Assembly (NCBI RefSeq): GCF_020715685.1
Contig: NZ_CP085840.1
Coordinates: 4,154,001-4,218,000, forward strand
DNA length: 64,000 nucleotides
Reading direction: 5' to 3'
Source of the DNA: Dermatobacter hominis
GTDB taxonomy: Bacteria > Actinomycetota > Acidimicrobiia > Acidimicrobiales > Microtrichaceae
Shown here: one piece after another, positions 25,583 through 34,730 of the stretch
Numbering within the stretch: position 1 is the stretch's first letter
How the letters are laid out: every line of letters starts with the position of its first letter
Position numbers and translations under genes: made by a program
Notes under the pieces: generated by a model
Told to the model about the DNA's origin: nothing
The model's input: only the letters and a program-made list of their open reading frames with translations
The model's database searches: none

Positions 25583-27412
25583 ATGACCACCTCCGAGGTC
25601 GGACGGGAGCAGCTCCACGGCGAGCCTGCCGTGGCACAGCCCACGGGCCGCCTGTCCCGCGTCGTCGCGAAGGTCCAGAAGGTTGCGGCTGCCATCTCCG
25701 CCGAGGTGGTGCAGTCGATGACCAGCTTCCTGCTGCAGATCATCGCGGTGAGGGAGCTCAGCGCCGCCGGCCTCGGCGTCTTCGCGCTGCTGTACAGCTG
25801 CGTCGTGCTGTCGACGGCGGTCACGACCGGCCTGGTCGGCGACTCGCTGACCGTGCTCGACCGCCACACCGAGCGGGTGCGAGGCGGGCTGCAGGTCGTG
25901 GCGCTCGGCATCGCCTGCCTCGGCGGCCTGCTCGCCTGCGGCATCTCGGGCGCGACGGGCCTGATCGAGTGGGACCTCGCTCCGATCTTCGGCCTCGCGA
26001 CGGCGATCTTCGTCCTCGAGGAGCTCATCCGCCGGATGCTGATGGCGTCGCTCCGCTTCTGGTTCGTCGTGGCCGTCGACGCCACGTGCCTGGTCGTCAC
26101 CGCGACGTGGCTGACGGTGTTCAAGGTGCTCGACGGCGAGCTCGTCATGCGCGACCTCCTGTCGTCGCTGGTGGTCGCCCAGCTCTGCGGCCTGCTCGTC
26201 GGCGTGGTCCTCCTGCCCCGGGCGGAGCGGTGGTGGGCCTCCATGCGCCACAGCGAGTGGCGCAGCGTGATCCACTACGGCGGCTGGCGGGCGGCCCAGC
26301 AGGGCGTGCGCCCGGCGATGATGGCGGCGGTCCGCACGATCGTGATCGTCGCCGTCGGCACGACGCTGTTCGGCGAGCTCGAGGCGGCGCGGGTCTACGC
26401 CGCGCCGGCGATGCTCATCGTCAACGGCGTCGGCAGCTTCCTGTTCGCGTCGTACGCCCACCGGCGGTCCTCGACGCTGCGCCAGCTCATCCCGCTCGCC
26501 GACCGGGGCACGGCGATGCTCGTCGGCCTGTCGCTCGGCCTCGGCGTCGCCTCGGTGGCGCTGCTGCCGACGTTCGGCTCGGTCATCACCGACGGCAAGT
26601 TCGAGCTCGATCCGATCGCTGTCTTCGGCTGGTGCGCGTACGCGGCCGCTAGCGCCGTGCTCATGCCCTACGGCAGCCTCGCCGCGGTCCGCGGCCGTCA
26701 CGCGGCCATGATGGGCCTGCGCGTCGTCGAGGCGGCCGTGTCGCTGACCTCGTTGTTCCTCGTGCTGCGGGTGGCGCAGGCCGATGTCGCCTTCGCCCCG
26801 TACGCGATGGCGCTCGGCTCGCTCGCAATGGGCGTCGTCGCCCGCCAGTTCATCCTCGTGCCCACTGCTCGCGAGGAGGAGGGCTCGGCGCTGGAGGCGC
26901 AGCGGGCCCGCAGCGCCGGTGCTGCGCGACCAGACGCCGAGGATGCCGGCGCCGCGGACGCCGACATCGACGGTGCGGCAGTCGGCGACACCCAGCCCGG
27001 CGGGCGCCGCCCGGTCCCGGAGGTGCCGACCGGGCGCGACGGCGCCCTGCCCGAGCACGGATGGGGCACCGGCGGTGTGGCCACGATCGGCTGGGGACCG
27101 CGCGGCGCGCTGGGCGCATCGTGGGACGCGCCACCGCTCGCCCCGCTGCTGCCGCCCGAACCCGTCGAGGCGGGGGAGGGGGGCTGGGCCTCCGGCCGGC
27201 CGCCTCGCCGGCCGCTCGACCCCACCGCCCCGTCCCGGACCGGCGTGCGCCTCGACCGCGGTCCGGCGCCCTCGCCGTCCCCCGGCGCGCCGGACGGACC
27301 CGACCCCGCGCCCGGCTCCGACTCGCCGCTCGTGGCGGGTGCACGCCGCGTCCCACCACCGCCAGCCCGCTGGGACCCCGAGTCGGACCACGCCGACGAC
27401 CACCTATCCTGA
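25583..27412 (+). CDS. Wzx-type polysaccharide flippase with long disordered C-terminal tail
   Basis: A 609-residue membrane protein. Residues about 30-430 form roughly a dozen hydrophobic helices with the polysaccharide-transporter pattern (EVVQSMTSFLLQIIAVRELS at the start, AAGLGVFALLYS), consistent with a MOP-superfamily flippase moving lipid-linked repeat units across the membrane. Residues about 435-609 are rich in Pro, Gly, Ala and charged residues, low complexity and predicted disordered, which is unusual for Wzx. ATG start with no strong ribosome site. Its stop codon overlaps a -10 box for the next gene. Confidence 0.8.
   Translation: MTTSEVGREQLHGEPAVAQPTGRLSRVVAKVQKVAAAISAEVVQSMTSFLLQIIAVRELSAAGLGVFALLYSCVVLSTAVTTGLVGDSLTVLDRHTERVRGGLQVVALGIACLGGLLACGISGATGLIEWDLAPIFGLATAIFVLEELIRRMLMASLRFWFVVAVDATCLVVTATWLTVFKVLDGELVMRDLLSSLVVAQLCGLLVGVVLLPRAERWWASMRHSEWRSVIHYGGWRAAQQGVRPAMMAAVRTIVIVAVGTTLFGELEAARVYAAPAMLIVNGVGSFLFASYAHRRSSTLRQLIPLADRGTAMLVGLSLGLGVASVALLPTFGSVITDGKFELDPIAVFGWCAYAAASAVLMPYGSLAAVRGRHAAMMGLRVVEAAVSLTSLFLVLRVAQADVAFAPYAMALGSLAMGVVARQFILVPTAREEEGSALEAQRARSAGAARPDAEDAGAADADIDGAAVGDTQPGGRRPVPEVPTGRDGALPEHGWGTGGVATIGWGPRGALGASWDAPPLAPLLPPEPVEAGEGGWASGRPPRRPLDPTAPSRTGVRLDRGPAPSPSPGAPDGPDPAPGSDSPLVAGARRVPPPPARWDPESDHADDHLS
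27405..27410 (+). promoter_or_regulatory. -10 box of a leaderless promoter for the Wzy-like gene
   Basis: TATCCT at the very end of the flippase gene lies 6 bases before the GTG at 27417. Confidence 0.4.
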
Positions 27413-27416
27413 CGGG

Positions 27417-28736
27417 GTGGCTGCGGCGAAGGGATCCATCGCCAGCCGGTTCCTCCGGCTCGTGGACGACTGGTGGTTGGCGTTCGCGGGCGTCGCCTTC
27501 ATCGTCGGCAGCGACTTCAAGTACCGCACCCGGCCGCCCGGACAGGCGCTCGGCGGCGGGATCGACTCGGCCATCCTGATCGAGCTCGCGCTGTACGCCG
27601 TGGTCGCCGGCTACCTGGTGCTCGACCGCTTCCGCGTGCCCAAGCTGCGGCGGGTGCCCGTCCCGCTGTTCCTCGCAGCCTGCCTCGTCGGCCTGGCCGT
27701 GCTGTCGATCGGATACACGCCGTACCCGCAGTACGCCGTCGTCCGGTGCCTCCAGGCGACGATCCTGCTCGGCGCGGTGGTCGTCGGCTGCATGGACGGC
27801 GGCCGGGCCCAGTTCCACCGGTTCGCCCACCTCTACCTGCTGCTGATCGCGGCCGGCGTGCTCTACGGCCTGGCCCGGCCGAGCCCGCCGATCAACGCCA
27901 TCCAGGAGGGCCGCTTCACCTGGCTCGCGGTGCACCCCACGGTGTCGGGCGCCATGACCGGCCTGGCCGCCGTCGTGGCCGTCGGCTACGTGGCCGGTGG
28001 TCGCAAGGACCGCCCCGGGCCGCGGTGGTCGGCGCCCACCTACTGGGTCCTGCTCGCCATCGTCGCCGGGGGAGCGCTCGCCGCCCAGACCCGCGGCGCC
28101 ATCCTTGGCGCCGTCTGCGGCGCGGGCGTCGTCATCCTGTCGTCGCGGCGGGGCCGGGCCCTGATCGAGATCGCGCTGGTCGGCCTGGTGCTCCTCGCCG
28201 GCGTGGCCATCCTGGCGAGCCAGCAGATCACGACCTACTTCGAGCGGGGCGAGGACGCCGCGCAGCTCACGTCGCTCAACAACCGGACCGAGCTCTGGGA
28301 CGTGGCCTTCGAGGCCGTCAAGGAGCAGCCGATGTTCGGCAACGGCATCACCGCGTCGCGCGGCATCTTCTACGCGGAGACGGGCCTGGGCGGCGGCCAC
28401 AACGCGATCGTGAACGTGCTCGTCGAGCTCGGGATCGTCGGCCTGGTCGTGTGGGCCGCGATGGTCCTGTCGCTCATCCTCGGCGTCCGACGGCTGCCGA
28501 AGACCGGACCGCGGAACCTGGCCCTCGACCGGGCGCTGCTGCTCGGCGTGATCACGTTCATCCTGGTCGACTCGATCTTCTACGAGGGCGCGGGCTCGCT
28601 CGCGAACTTCGCCAGCACGTGGCTGTTCATGTCCATCGGCTGGTACGTCGTCGCCCTCCGCAGCGCCCGGTCCGCCGTCGCCGGGCCGACGACCGAGGCG
28701 GTCGGCTCCGACCGGCCCGCCGCGGTGCCTGCATGA
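27417..28736 (+). CDS. O-antigen polymerase/ligase-like membrane protein (Wzy/WaaL family)
   Basis: A 439-residue protein with about ten to eleven hydrophobic helices. The periplasmic loop with NNRTELWDVAFEAVKEQPMF and GNGITASRG, followed by GGGHNAIVNVLVELGIVGLV, is the Wzy_C signature that includes the conserved H and N of O-antigen ligases and polymerases. It should join repeat units delivered by the flippase. GTG at 27417 is the first start after the flippase stop. Its stop overlaps the next start by four bases. Confidence 0.85.
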   Translation: MAAAKGSIASRFLRLVDDWWLAFAGVAFIVGSDFKYRTRPPGQALGGGIDSAILIELALYAVVAGYLVLDRFRVPKLRRVPVPLFLAACLVGLAVLSIGYTPYPQYAVVRCLQATILLGAVVVGCMDGGRAQFHRFAHLYLLLIAAGVLYGLARPSPPINAIQEGRFTWLAVHPTVSGAMTGLAAVVAVGYVAGGRKDRPGPRWSAPTYWVLLAIVAGGALAAQTRGAILGAVCGAGVVILSSRRGRALIEIALVGLVLLAGVAILASQQITTYFERGEDAAQLTSLNNRTELWDVAFEAVKEQPMFGNGITASRGIFYAETGLGGGHNAIVNVLVELGIVGLVVWAAMVLSLILGVRRLPKTGPRNLALDRALLLGVITFILVDSIFYEGAGSLANFASTWLFMSIGWYVVALRSARSAVAGPTTEAVGSDRPAAVPA

Positions 28737-29881
28737 GCGGCACCGTCCTGGTCGCCCACCCCAGCCCCGACCTCTACGGCTCGGACCGCATGCTGCTGGA
28801 GAGCATCGACGCGATCGTCGAGCGCGGGCACCGCACCGTGGTCACGCTGCCCGAGTCCGGTCCGCTGCTGCCGCTCATCGAGGAGCGGGGCGCCGAGGTG
28901 CGGCTGTGCCGGACGCCGGTCCTGCGGCGCGCCTACCTCTCGCCCAGGGGCGTCGTGGCCCTCGCCGGCGACGCCATCGCCTCGGCCCGGCCCGGCATGG
29001 CGCTGTTCAAGGAGCTGCGCCCCGACGTCCTGTACCTCAGCACGCTGACGGCCCCCGAGTGGCTGGCGCTCGCGAAGGCGGCGCGCGTGCCCTCGGTGTG
29101 CCACGTCCACGAGGCCGAGTCCGCGCCGTCGCGGCCGATCCGCACCGCGCTCGCCAGCCCGCTGCTGCTGGCGGACCGGCTGGTCGTCAACAGCCGGTTC
29201 TCGGAGAGGGTCCTGACCGACGTCATCGGTCGCCTCGCCCGTCGCAGCACCGTCGTCTACAACGGCGTGGTCGGTCCGGCGGCGCCGGTCGACCCCCGTC
29301 CGGCGATCGACGGTCCGGTCCGCCTGCTGTTCGTCGGCCGCCTGTCGGAGCGCAAGGGCGTGCTCGACGCCCTCGACACGGTCGCCGAGCTGCAGCGCCG
29401 TGGGCGGCCGGTCCGGCTCGACGTCGCCGGGTCGATCTACCCCGGCTACGAGCACGTCGAGACCGACATGGCCCGGCGCATCGCCGCGCTCGACGACCCT
29501 GCGGCGGTCACGCTGCACGGCTACGTCGGCGACATCTGGCCCCTGCTGGCCGAGGCCGACGTCCTCCTCGTGCCGTCACGGGGGGACGAGCCGTTCGGGA
29601 ACACCGCCGTCGAGGGCACCCTCGCCCGGCGGCCGGTGATCGCGAGCGCCAGCAGCGGCCTCCTCGAGGCCGTGGCCGGCGCGCAGGCCGCCCGCTCGGT
29701 GCCGCCCGGCCGGCCCGCGGCGTTCGCCGACGCCGTCGAGGACCTGGTCGAGCACTGGGACGAGGTGCGCCGGCTCGCCATCACGGACGCGGCACGCGCC
29801 GAGGAGCGGTACTCCCCGGCGCGCTACCGGTCCGAGATCTTCGAGCAGCTGCGGTCGCTCGCCCCGACGGCGTTGGCCTGA
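28733..29881 (+). CDS. Glycosyltransferase family 4
   Basis: A 382-residue GT4 enzyme. The N-terminal domain begins TVLVAHPSPDLYGSDRMLLE, and the C-terminal donor-binding domain has LLFVGRLSERKGVLDALDT and the acidic motif DEPFGNTAVEGTLARRPVI (E of the family EX7E pattern). It transfers a sugar from a nucleotide donor during repeat-unit assembly. ATG overlaps the stop of the polymerase (ATGA), so the flippase, polymerase and this gene act as one set. Confidence 0.88.
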   Translation: MSGTVLVAHPSPDLYGSDRMLLESIDAIVERGHRTVVTLPESGPLLPLIEERGAEVRLCRTPVLRRAYLSPRGVVALAGDAIASARPGMALFKELRPDVLYLSTLTAPEWLALAKAARVPSVCHVHEAESAPSRPIRTALASPLLLADRLVVNSRFSERVLTDVIGRLARRSTVVYNGVVGPAAPVDPRPAIDGPVRLLFVGRLSERKGVLDALDTVAELQRRGRPVRLDVAGSIYPGYEHVETDMARRIAALDDPAAVTLHGYVGDIWPLLAEADVLLVPSRGDEPFGNTAVEGTLARRPVIASASSGLLEAVAGAQAARSVPPGRPAAFADAVEDLVEHWDEVRRLAITDAARAEERYSPARYRSEIFEQLRSLAPTALA

Positions 29882-29900
29882 CCGGGGCGAGGCGGCTGCC

Positions 29901-31772
29901 TCAGCGGAAGGCGCCGTACTGGCGGACGCCGGTGCTCTGCCCGATCACCGTCGCGACCGATGCGGGCAGCGGCGGCGCCGACGAGGCGAGCTGCGTGCCG
30001 GTCGCGGTGGCCTTGCCGGCCGCATCTGTGAGGGCGGTGCCGGTCGTCATGCGCCCGGCGGCCTCCTGACCGGTGCCGGCCTGGAACGTCGAGAGGTCGT
30101 TGAACGTCGCCGGGTTCGTCGCGCCCCGGGACCACACGATCAGCCACGACGGCGAGCTGGCGACCGTCCGGTGGTAGGCGTTGCCGGTGGCCGAGATCCT
30201 GAGCTGCTCGGCCGTGAACTGCTTGGAGTAGTCCTCCACGCAGAGCAGGCAGTTGCCGGCGCTCGGCGCCGAGATCACGTTGCCCTGCACGAGCACCGGG
30301 CCGTTGATCCAGGTCATGGTCGGGTCCGGGAACGGCTGGCGGGGATCATGGCCCGGCGTCGAGCGGTCGGCGGCCCGGCGGTTGTCCTGGACGATGTTCA
30401 CCGGCCGGTTGTTGCCGACGAACGTGTTGTTCACCAGCGTCACGTCCGACGTGTCGTTGACCTTGATGCCGTTGCCCCCGTTGCCCGACACGACGTTGTC
30501 GGCGAAGAGCGCCTTGGCGGACAGCTCGATCGAGGTGCCGTGCCCGCTGTTGCCGATCATGTCGGAACCGGTGACCTTGACGTCGTAGACCGACTCGTCG
30601 GCCCAGAAGCCCGGACCCTGGTTGTCGCGGAACACGCTCTTGGCGACGGTGACGCCGCGGGTGCGGGTCACCTTGAAGCCACCCGACACCGGGGCGCTGT
30701 TGAACCGCTCGGTGTTGTTGCGCTGGGCGATCACCCCGAGGGCCTTGATGCCGTCGGCGTAGTTGGCGTGGATGCCGAGCATGCCGCAGCGCGACACGTC
30801 GAGGTTGCGCAGCGTGCCGCCGCTGGCGAGGACGCTCACGCCGGTCGTCGCCATGTCGGTCACGACGAGGTGCTCGAGCGTGATGTTGGGCGCCTCGGCG
30901 GTGATGGCGCCCATGTCGGGCACCGACGGGCTGTAGCGGCGGAAGCCGAGGCCCCGGACCGTCGAGCCGGCGCCGCGGATGGACAGCGCCTTCACGAGCG
31001 TGGCGCCGCGCACGTCGCGGCCGGCGGGGTTCGTGCCGAGGTAGAGGCGGTTGCCGGCGTCGTCCTTGTAGAAGCTGCCGGCGCCGACCTGCGCGACCGA
31101 CGCCACCTGGGCCTGGGCCTGGCCGTCGATCCACACCTGGTCGGGGTGGGCGGCCATCGGGAAGCTGGCGTTGACGAAGCCCCAGGCGGCCTGCGAGCTG
31201 TCGGCCGCGCCCCGGGTGTAGGTGGGGGAGTGGTCGAACCTGGCGGTCCAGCCGTCCTTGCGCCAGCGGGCGCCGTCGGCGACCAAGCCGCTGATGGGCT
31301 CGCTGCCGTCGAACCAGACGGCCTCAGCCGGCCAGTTCTGCACGGTCAGGGCCTTGCCCGACGGGATCGTGACCGACTCGTGGTAGCTCCCGGCGCGGAC
31401 GACGATCGTGGCGCCCGAGGGCGCCACGGCGACGGCCCGGCCGAGGCTGCGCAGCGGCGCCGCGGCGGTGCCGGGGTTGCTGTCGCTGCCGTTGGTGGCC
31501 ACGACGAGCGCCCCGGCGGGCACCGGGTAGTTCGTCGAGCCGAGCGTGGTGCCGACGCCGACGACCTGGCTCGGCGCCGAGGGGGCGGGGGACGGGGCCG
31601 GGGTGACCGGACGGGTGGCGGCCGTGGTGGTCGTCGTCGCCGAGGGGCGACCGGCGACCGTGGTCGTGGTCGACGTCCTGCCGCTCACGTTCGACGTCGG
31701 CGTGCCGGAGCACGCCGCGGCGAGGAGGGTGACGGCGAAGGCCAACGTGACGATCTGGGTGCGGTGCTGCAA
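29901..31772 (-). CDS. Lipoprotein with right-handed parallel beta-helix domain
   Basis: A 623-residue exported protein. The signal peptide ends with lipobox LAAAC (C21), followed by a Thr/Pro-rich linker (25-75). From about 85 it shows the pectate-lyase-like pattern: VVATNGSDSNPGTAAAPLRS is the usual entry motif of these proteins, then repeated short strands with ITLEHLVVTDM, VTVAKSVFRDNQGPGFW, VSGNGGNGIKVNDTSDV. It could be a polysaccharide lyase or a non-catalytic binder; catalytic residues cannot be assigned. It is convergent with the glycosyltransferase and probably modifies or binds the surface polymer outside the cell. Confidence 0.8.
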   Translation of the reverse strand: MQHRTQIVTLAFAVTLLAAACSGTPTSNVSGRTSTTTTVAGRPSATTTTTAATRPVTPAPSPAPSAPSQVVGVGTTLGSTNYPVPAGALVVATNGSDSNPGTAAAPLRSLGRAVAVAPSGATIVVRAGSYHESVTIPSGKALTVQNWPAEAVWFDGSEPISGLVADGARWRKDGWTARFDHSPTYTRGAADSSQAAWGFVNASFPMAAHPDQVWIDGQAQAQVASVAQVGAGSFYKDDAGNRLYLGTNPAGRDVRGATLVKALSIRGAGSTVRGLGFRRYSPSVPDMGAITAEAPNITLEHLVVTDMATTGVSVLASGGTLRNLDVSRCGMLGIHANYADGIKALGVIAQRNNTERFNSAPVSGGFKVTRTRGVTVAKSVFRDNQGPGFWADESVYDVKVTGSDMIGNSGHGTSIELSAKALFADNVVSGNGGNGIKVNDTSDVTLVNNTFVGNNRPVNIVQDNRRAADRSTPGHDPRQPFPDPTMTWINGPVLVQGNVISAPSAGNCLLCVEDYSKQFTAEQLRISATGNAYHRTVASSPSWLIVWSRGATNPATFNDLSTFQAGTGQEAAGRMTTGTALTDAAGKATATGTQLASSAPPLPASVATVIGQSTGVRQYGAFR

Positions 31773-31914
31773 CTGGAGCTCTCCCTTGGGGCGGACCCGG
31801 CTTCTGGGTCCATCGACCCATCACCGGCAGAGGTTGAGCGTCGATCTCTCGATCCCCCAACTCGGGGCAGCCTATCCGAGGATGTTGCGGTTGTGTTGCG
31901 GATGAAACATGTTT
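31773..31914 (-). promoter_or_regulatory. Leader and candidate operator of the beta-helix lipoprotein gene
   Basis: A perfect 10-bp palindrome AAACATGTTT lies at 31905-31914, and TAGGCT read on the minus strand (31877-31872 region) is a plausible -10 box. The roughly 100-base leader contains two mutually exclusive small stems using GGACCC and GGGTCC segments. This could be an attenuator, but no known riboswitch is recognised. The rest of the gap to 32052 shows nothing clear. Confidence 0.3.
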
Positions 31915-32052
31915 GCCACGAATCACAAGGGTGCAACCATGACAGCTCTGTGACGGACCGTGGCTGAGAGGCTCGATGCCCGGACGCGCATGGTCCGCGG
32001 CGGAACGGGGAGAACCACCCAGCGTGTTGGAGGGTGATCTCAGGTTGCCCGG

Positions 32053-32571
32053 TCAGGAGCCCTCGAGCTCGCGCTCGAGGATGCGGCGGAGCATGGAGCT
32101 CGACGTCCGCTGGGTGTAGGGCACGTAGGCGACCTCGACCCCGTGGGCCGCGAAGTCGGACTCCAACTTGTCGCCCTTGTCGGTGCCCTTCCAGTCGTCG
32201 CCCTTGACGATGACGTCGAAGCGGAGGCGCTCCCACATCTCGAGCTTGTGCGGCACGTCCTCGGCGACCGCCTCGTCGACCCAGCGGATGCTGCCGACGA
32301 TCTCCAGGCGCTCGTCGAGCGGCACGACGGGCCGGTTGCCCTTGTTCCGCTGCGCCATCTCGTCGCTCACCACGCCGGCGATCAGGTAGTCGCAGAACTG
32401 CGAGGCGTTGCGCAGCATGTTGAGGTGCCCGACGTGGAACAGGTCGTAGACGCCCGGGGCGTAGCCCACCCTCCCGGTCCGAGGGCGGGAGCCGTTGCCG
32501 TCGGGGCCGGGCCGGAGCAGTCCGGGCCCGTCGGCTCCCGGCAGGTCGGTGTCGGCGGTGGGTTCTGACAT
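32053..32571 (-). CDS. Glycerol-3-phosphate cytidylyltransferase-like nucleotidyltransferase
   Basis: A 172-residue nucleotidyltransferase of the TagD/GCT family. The GVYDLFHVGH motif (H46, H49) binds CTP phosphates, KGDDWKG is the usual middle motif and RTSSSMLRRI (155-164) replaces the RTxGIST-type signature. The first 32 residues are a Gly/Pro-rich extension. These enzymes make CDP-glycerol or similar CDP-alcohols, a natural donor for the CDP-alcohol-type chemistry suggested by 13656, although the substrate is not proven. ATG at 32571 follows GAGGGAG. Confidence 0.83.
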   Translation of the reverse strand: MSEPTADTDLPGADGPGLLRPGPDGNGSRPRTGRVGYAPGVYDLFHVGHLNMLRNASQFCDYLIAGVVSDEMAQRNKGNRPVVPLDERLEIVGSIRWVDEAVAEDVPHKLEMWERLRFDVIVKGDDWKGTDKGDKLESDFAAHGVEVAYVPYTQRTSSSMLRRILERELEGS

Positions 32572-32755
32572 CGGGGCGCTCCCTCTCGGCTCCCCTCGAA
32601 CGATATCGGCGCCCCTCGGCGATCCCTACAGGGTGCGGCGGGCGTCACGGACGCTCGATGTACACATGTGGACATGAGATGGCGTGCGGCCGGCGTCGGG
32701 TCGGTGTAGAACCTCCGCCGCAACGACGAACGCCCACGCACCCAGGGGGATAGCA

Positions 32756-33871
32756 GTGAACTTCGCATTCAGCGAGGAGCAGGAAGAGCTCCGCAAGGTC
32801 GTCCGGGACTTCCTCAGCGCCAAGTCCGACGAGCCGACCGTCCGCGAGCTGATGGACACCGAGTCGGGCTACGACACCGCGGTGTGGACCCAGATGGCCG
32901 AGCAGATGGGCCTGCAGGGCCTGGTGATCCCCGAGGAGTACGGCGGCTCGGGCTACAGCTTCGTGGAGCTGATCGTCGTGCTCGAGGAGATGGGTCGCCG
33001 CCTGCTGTGCGCCCCCTACTTCTCGACCGTCGTGCTCGCCGGCCAGACCCTCATCCACTCCGGTGACGAGGACGCCAAGAAGGCGCACCTGCCGGGGATC
33101 GCCTCGGGCGAGACGGTGGCGACGCTCGCCTACACCGAGCCCAACGGCAAGTGGGACGAGTCGGCCGTGACCGCCACCGCGACGGCGGACGGCGACACCT
33201 GGAAGATCGACGGCACGAAGCTCTACGTGCTCGACGGCCACACCGCGGACCTGATCATCACGGCGGCCCGCACCGACGCGGGCGTGAGCCTCTTCGCCGT
33301 CGCCGGCGACGCCCCCGGCCTCACCCGCACCGCCCTGTCGACCATGGACCAGACCCGCAAGCAGGCCCGCCTCGAGTACGCGGACGTGCCCGGCACGCTC
33401 ATCGGCACCGACGGCGGCGGCTGGGACGTGCTCTCCACCGTCCTCGACCTCGCCGCCGTCGCGCTGGCCGCAGAGCAGGTCGGCGGATCGCAGGAGGTCC
33501 TCGAGTCCGCGGTGCAGTACGCCAAGGACCGCGTGCAGTTCGGCCGCCCGATCGGCTCGTTCCAGGCGATCAAGCACAAGTGCGCCGACATGCTGCTCGA
33601 GGTCGAGTCGGCCAAGTCGGCCGCCTACTACGCCGGCTGGTGCGCGTCCGAGCTGAACGACGAGCTGCCGTCGGTGGCCTCGCTCGCGAAGGCCTACTGC
33701 TCCGAGGCGTACTTCCACGCCGCTGCCGAGAACATCCAGATCCACGGCGGCATCGGCTTCACCTGGGAGCACCCGGCGCACCTGTACTTCAAGCGGGCCA
33801 AGAGCTCCGAGCTGCTCTTCGGCGACCCGACGTACCACCGCGAGCTCCTCGCCCAGCGCATCGGGATCTGA
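32756..33871 (+). CDS. Acyl-CoA dehydrogenase family protein
   Basis: A 371-residue flavoprotein. N-terminal NFAFSEEQEELRKVVRDFL, the central ATLAYTEPNG segment at the FAD-binding beta domain and C-terminal QIHGGIGFTWEHPAHLYFKR are all typical. It oxidises an acyl-CoA to enoyl-CoA. The family member is of the kind found in actinobacterial fatty acid or steroid side-chain degradation; substrate unknown. GTG at 32756 has AGGGGG at suitable distance. It stands alone, opposite to the cytidylyltransferase. Confidence 0.88.
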   Translation: MNFAFSEEQEELRKVVRDFLSAKSDEPTVRELMDTESGYDTAVWTQMAEQMGLQGLVIPEEYGGSGYSFVELIVVLEEMGRRLLCAPYFSTVVLAGQTLIHSGDEDAKKAHLPGIASGETVATLAYTEPNGKWDESAVTATATADGDTWKIDGTKLYVLDGHTADLIITAARTDAGVSLFAVAGDAPGLTRTALSTMDQTRKQARLEYADVPGTLIGTDGGGWDVLSTVLDLAAVALAAEQVGGSQEVLESAVQYAKDRVQFGRPIGSFQAIKHKCADMLLEVESAKSAAYYAGWCASELNDELPSVASLAKAYCSEAYFHAAAENIQIHGGIGFTWEHPAHLYFKRAKSSELLFGDPTYHRELLAQRIGI

Positions 33872-33911
33872 GCCCCTCCGGGGCCGGGTCCCCGCCCGGG
33901 GCCGCACCGCC

Positions 33912-34355
33912 GTGTGGATCTGGATCGTCCTCGCCGCCCTGGTCTGCTTCGTCATCGCCGCCGTCACGATCGGCGGGGTGACGGGCAGCCTGGCGACGCG
34001 GCCGCGCCGCAGCGTCTACGACCTCGAGGAGGCCGTCGACTTCGTGGCCGACCGGCTGCCCGACGACCTGACCGCCGAGCTGAGCTACGACGACGTGCGC
34101 GCCGTCCTGCTCGCGCACTGCGACTACCTCGCGTCGAAGGGCGTGGCGTCCGACCGGACGGCCGACGACATCGGTGACGCGCTGGTCGTCGTGCCCGACG
34201 ACGAGCCGGTGGCCTGGGTGCTCGGCCGGCTCGAGGAGCAGGGCCTCGACATCGCGGACGCCGACGTCGTCACCGTGCTCGACGTCGAGGAGCGCTACTA
34301 CGAGGCGATCGGGGCCATCGGGCCCCGGGTCTCGGGCCCCGACGACCTGGACTGA
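33912..34355 (+). CDS. Hypothetical protein with N-terminal membrane helix, 147 residues
   Basis: I do not recognise a named family. A single helix at 3-24 (WIWIVLAALVCFVIAAVTIG) is followed by a soluble acidic region with RSVYDLEEAVDFVADRLPDD and VLGRLEEQGLDIADADVVTV. It is likely anchored with the soluble part in the cytoplasm. GTG start chosen as the first after the dehydrogenase. Its final codons and stop are tandemly triplicated just downstream. Confidence 0.6.
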   Translation: MWIWIVLAALVCFVIAAVTIGGVTGSLATRPRRSVYDLEEAVDFVADRLPDDLTAELSYDDVRAVLLAHCDYLASKGVASDRTADDIGDALVVVPDDEPVAWVLGRLEEQGLDIADADVVTVLDVEERYYEAIGAIGPRVSGPDDLD

Positions 34356-34430
34356 GCGTCCGGGAGCGGGGGAACTGGACTGAGCGTCCGGGAGCGGGGG
34401 AACTGGACTGAGCGTCCGGGAGCGGGGGAA
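34347..34430 (+). repeat. Three perfect 28-bp copies spanning the stop codon of the gene at 33912
   Basis: Units at 34347-34374, 34375-34402 and 34403-34430 are identical and start CTGGACTGAGCGTCCGGGAG. The first contains the last two codons and TGA of the real gene. With a 28-base period the later stop triplets fall in other frames. Confidence 0.95.
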
Positions 34431-34498
34431 CCTGGCCCGAGCCCCTACGATCGGGTGCCCCGACGAGCGGGTCCCACGACGAGAGAGAGCAGCGACGA

Positions 34499-34717
34499 AT
34501 GGACCGTCCCGGCAAGTTCGAGCACCACCGGTACGTGGGCGACAAGCGCAACCAGGTGGTCTACGACGTCGACGGCCTCGGCCCCGAGGACGAGCACCTC
34601 ATCGAGGAGCTGATGGCGGCCGAGACGTACCTGTGCTTCGCGCCGGACACCCTGGCCGAGGCCCGCAACCGCGGCTACCACCTCTACGGGAAGCAGAAGC
34701 ACCTCAGCGACGCCTGA
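34499..34717 (+). CDS. Small conserved-looking hypothetical protein, 72 residues
   Basis: A short charged protein starting MDRPGKFEHHRYVGDKRNQ and ending YHLYGKQKHLSDA. It has no membrane segment; one cysteine (YLCFAPD). GAGAGAGAGCAGCGACGA precedes the ATG and TACGAT about 50 bases upstream may be its -10 box. No function can be assigned. It is 13 bases from the next gene and probably cotranscribed with it. Confidence 0.6.
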   Translation: MDRPGKFEHHRYVGDKRNQVVYDVDGLGPEDEHLIEELMAAETYLCFAPDTLAEARNRGYHLYGKQKHLSDA

Positions 34718-34730
34718 GGCGCAGGGATCC

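Noticed and set aside
31960-32050. TPP-riboswitch-like CTGAGAGG segment
   Set aside because: The second conserved half and the stems of the TPP element are absent, and no thiamine gene follows.
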